Positions 21,992-24,042 of a stretch of DNA of 24,042 bases are shown piece by piece (the first letter of the stretch is position 1; each line of letters begins with the position of its first letter). Both the position numbers and the translations under genes were made by a program. This DNA comes from Eubacteriales bacterium (GTDB lineage Bacteria > Bacillota_A > Clostridia > Christensenellales > Aristaeellaceae): assembly GCA_029974035.1 (NCBI GenBank), contig JARKQG010000137.1, positions 1 through 24,042 on the forward strand, written 5' to 3'. The notes under the pieces were generated by a model, which searched no databases, was not told the origin of the DNA, and saw only the letters and a list, made by a program, of their open reading frames with translations.

Positions 21992-22804
21992 TTGGCGGAA
22001 GCAAAGGACGCGCCCATCATCACTCTGGACGCGGTCACGAAGGTGTACACCATCGGCACCACGCGGCTCAAGGCGCTGGACGAGGTGTCGCTGGACATCT
22101 ACCCTGGGGAATTCTGCTGCATCGTCGGCCGCTCCGGCTCCGGGAAGTCCACGCTGCTCAACATGATCGCCGGGCTGGAAAAGCCCTCAAAGGGCCATAT
22201 CCGCGTGGCGGGCAAGCAGATTGACCGGATGAACGAGTCCAAGCTGGTGCAGTTCCGGCTGGACAACGTGGGTTTTGTGTTTCAGCAGTTCAACCTGTTT
22301 GCCACCCATACGGCGCTGGACAACGTGGCCATGCCGCTGATGTACAAGGGCGTGCCCCGGGACAGGCGATTGCGACAGGCGCGCAAGATGCTGGATCTGG
22401 TGGGGCTGACCAGCCACATGGCCCACTTGCCCACCCAGATGTCGGGCGGACAGCAGCAGCGGGTGGGCATCGCGCGCTCGCTGGTGACAAAACCCAAAAT
22501 TCTGTTCGCGGACGAACCCACCGGAAATCTGGACCTCAAGACCTCGCGGGAGATCCTGCGGCTGATCCGCTCGGTCTGCCGGGAGCGGGGCACCACGCTG
22601 ATCATGGTTACCCACGACGCGGAGATCGCCGAATACGCGGACCGGGTGGTGCGCCTGCTGGACGGCCGCGTGATCGAAAACACGCGGCAGGAAAGCCCCA
22701 AGGAAATCACCCTTGTACACACGCTGCCGGACGGCACCGTGATCGAACTGCCGGAAGGCGAAGCCGGGGTACGGAGCGCGGCGGACGCGCCCGCCCGGGC
22801 ATGA
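21992..22804 (+). CDS. ABC transporter ATP-binding protein (LolD/MacB type)
   Basis: A 270-residue ABC ATPase. It shows Walker A GRSGSGKST (46-54), Q-loop FVFQQFNL (about 96-103), signature SGGQQQR (151-157), Walker B ILFADEPTGNLD and switch His208. The VFQQFNLFATHTALDNVAMP stretch places it with LolD/MacB/FtsE-like ATPases that drive FtsX-like permeases. A C-terminal extension of about 40 residues follows. The start is TTG 21992, nine bases after AGGAG, because earlier in-frame codons run into the promoter. The usual FtsX-like permease is not next; a secreted protein gene starts 14 bases after the stop, and the permease may lie beyond the window. Confidence 0.92.
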   Translation: MAEAKDAPIITLDAVTKVYTIGTTRLKALDEVSLDIYPGEFCCIVGRSGSGKSTLLNMIAGLEKPSKGHIRVAGKQIDRMNESKLVQFRLDNVGFVFQQFNLFATHTALDNVAMPLMYKGVPRDRRLRQARKMLDLVGLTSHMAHLPTQMSGGQQQRVGIARSLVTKPKILFADEPTGNLDLKTSREILRLIRSVCRERGTTLIMVTHDAEIAEYADRVVRLLDGRVIENTRQESPKEITLVHTLPDGTVIELPEGEAGVRSAADAPARA

Positions 22805-22818
22805 AGGAGGACTTCCCC

Positions 22819-24042
22819 ATGACGAGCCAACGGGTTAAATCGCTGATTCTGGCTTTTTTGATGGCGCTGACGCTCGTGGCGCCGCCTTTCGCCGCCGCCC
22901 TCGCGGAAGCGGCCGCCGCGCCCGAAGCCGCCGCAGAGAGCGCCGCGCCTGAAGCCGCCGCGCCCGAAGCGAGCGCCGCCGCGCCGGAGCAAACCCCCGC
23001 CAGCGGCAAGAAGACCAAGCAGTACAAGGTGAAATTTGTCGACGCGGTCACCGGAAAGGCGATCGGCGATACCCAGCGCGTAAACAAAGGCGAGGCCGCC
23101 GTCGCGCCGGAAGTTCCCGATCACGCGGACCTGGGCTTTCAGTTCGCCGGCTGGAGCAGGGACTTTTCCTCCGTCGGCAAGAACATCACCGTAACGGCCC
23201 GATACGCCTCGCTGCACCAGGTCGTCCCCGGCGACTTTGACACCGCCACGGCGACGCCGGGCGGCGCGCTGAAGCTGGCGCTGCCGGTGATCTTCAAAAA
23301 TGCCCTCACCCGCGACGAGATCTCCTCCAACACCCTGGCAAACGGCAGGGGGACGGGCTACGACGCCGAGCGGGAGATTCGAGATTACGATCAGAAGGCC
23401 CTGGCCGGCCAGGGGATTGAGTGGATCCGCGTGGATCTGAACCTCTCCGGCACGCCCCTTAAGGGGGATAAGGACGCGCGCTCCGCCTATGTGCTGCGCT
23501 CGCTCAAGGACAGCAAGAAAAAATACGGCGTCCCCAGCGGGCAGCCCGTCAACCGTGGCTTTGCCACCTTCGGCAAGATCAAGGCCCGCGCCGACGCCGA
23601 GGGCGGCAGCTATACCCTCAAGGGCACCATCGTATGGCGGCTCAAGGGCACAAAGGTGGACAATGAATTCCCCTTTGAGGTCAAGCTGAAAATCGGCGGA
23701 AAGGCCGAGGCCCAGCCGGAGGACAAGACCCAGCCGGAGGGCACGGGCCAGCCGGGTGATGAGGCCCAGCCGGAGGGCACGGCCCAGCCGGAGGACGCGG
23801 AGATTCTGGTGGCCAATCAGGCAAAACCCGGCGTGGAATCGGTGATCCAGATTCTTGGGCCGGAGGATGCCGAAACCGCCGCGCCGGAGGAGACCGCCGC
23901 GCCGGAGGAGACCGCCGCGCCGGAGGAGACCGCCGCGCCGGAGGAGACCGCCGCGCCGGAGGAGACCGCCGCGCCGGAGGAGAGCGCCGCGCCGGAGGAG
24001 ACCGCCGCGCCGGAGGGGACCGCCGCGCCGGAGGGAACCGCC
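22819..24042 (+). CDS. Secreted repeat-rich surface protein, 3' end beyond window
   Basis: An ORF of 408 codons that stays open at the window edge. Residues 1-30 are a signal peptide: basic N-terminus, hydrophobic core (LILAFLMALTLVAPPFAAA) and an ALA-E type cleavage site. Then come an Ala/Pro/Glu-rich linker (about 31-60), a Listeria-Bacteroides/InlB-B-like domain (about 67-128, YKVKFVDAVTGKAIGD to GWSRDF and ITVTARY), and a region of about 170 residues that I do not recognise. A second low-complexity part follows with QPEGT-type repeats (about 298-325) and a nine-copy TAAPEE tandem repeat. AAGGAGG is eight bases before ATG 22819. It is probably exported and surface-associated, and co-transcribed with the ABC ATPase. 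Confidence 0.85.
   Translation, partial: MTSQRVKSLILAFLMALTLVAPPFAAALAEAAAAPEAAAESAAPEAAAPEASAAAPEQTPASGKKTKQYKVKFVDAVTGKAIGDTQRVNKGEAAVAPEVPDHADLGFQFAGWSRDFSSVGKNITVTARYASLHQVVPGDFDTATATPGGALKLALPVIFKNALTRDEISSNTLANGRGTGYDAEREIRDYDQKALAGQGIEWIRVDLNLSGTPLKGDKDARSAYVLRSLKDSKKKYGVPSGQPVNRGFATFGKIKARADAEGGSYTLKGTIVWRLKGTKVDNEFPFEVKLKIGGKAEAQPEDKTQPEGTGQPGDEAQPEGTAQPEDAEILVANQAKPGVESVIQILGPEDAETAAPEETAAPEETAAPEETAAPEETAAPEETAAPEESAAPEETAAPEGTAAPEGTA
23875..24042 (+). repeat. 18-bp in-frame tandem repeat encoding TAAPEE
   Basis: Nine complete 18-base units run from 23875 to 24036, then a partial unit reaches the window edge. The first six are identical; the last three have single-base changes (ACC to AGC at 23984, and GAG to GGG or GGA in the final codon of units 8 and 9). 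The unit keeps the reading frame, so gain or loss by slippage changes protein length without a frameshift. Confidence 0.95.

Noticed and set aside
23875..24042. CRISPR-like array
   Set aside because: The units are contiguous 18-base direct repeats without spacers and encode an in-frame protein repeat.

Overview
The window is a high-GC, gene-dense stretch of chromosome from an anaerobic, fermentative member of the Firmicutes, most likely a Clostridia-type bacterium. The evidence is the gene set: HPr kinase/phosphorylase, a ROK-type glucokinase, a trimeric NAD/ferredoxin-type [FeFe]-hydrogenase operon, a Na+-pumping decarboxylase beta subunit, an ECF-transporter S component and AzlCD. Strong GGAGG-type ribosome binding sites and sigma-A-like promoters fit this. 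I saw no rRNA, tRNA, CRISPR array, insertion sequence or phage gene. The genus cannot be named from the sequence alone.

Layout. 42-2410 (minus): an MFS transporter downstream of murG. 2566-4646 (plus): dnaX and a GtrA-like membrane protein, whose 3' end overlaps a convergent MFS gene (4568-5776, minus). 5927-9640 (plus): a compact operon of HAD phosphatase, hprK, ROK glucokinase, HD-domain protein and a small CPFC thioredoxin-like protein, closed by a strong hairpin at 9665-9698. 9712-11673 (minus): a three-gene operon of ECF S component, P-loop uridine-kinase-like protein with an extra N-terminal domain, and DUF5655-like protein. It is preceded by a sigma-A promoter and a structured leader in which one segment can pair with the Shine-Dalgarno sequence. 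11867-12442 (plus): an HdeD/DUF308-type membrane protein. 12504-17523 (minus): the five-gene hydrogenase operon in the order hydC (NuoE-like), stand-alone HATPase, thioredoxin-like ferredoxin, hydB (NuoF-like), hydA.

17524-18168 is the only long gene-free stretch. It holds the hyd promoter, two related inverted repeats, and a complete minus-strand unit of about 80 nt (promoter plus intrinsic terminator) that looks like a small RNA or an attenuated leader. 18169-19507 (plus): a decarboxylase beta subunit and a tiny one-helix protein. 19559-20598 (minus): azlC-azlD. 20723-21606 (plus): a 31-codon small ORF coupled to a metallophosphoesterase. 21678-21818 (minus): a small zinc-binding protein. 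21992-24042 (plus): a LolD/MacB-type ATPase and a secreted, repeat-rich protein that runs off the window.

How the genes fit together. The hprK-glcK operon ties sugar phosphorylation to carbon-catabolite signalling. The hyd operon disposes of or recycles reducing equivalents by coupling NADH and ferredoxin to H2, and the decarboxylase beta subunit points to Na+-based energy conservation. The best candidates for something undescribed are the ECF/kinase/DUF5655 operon with its switch-like leader, and the small RNA unit upstream of the hydrogenase operon.
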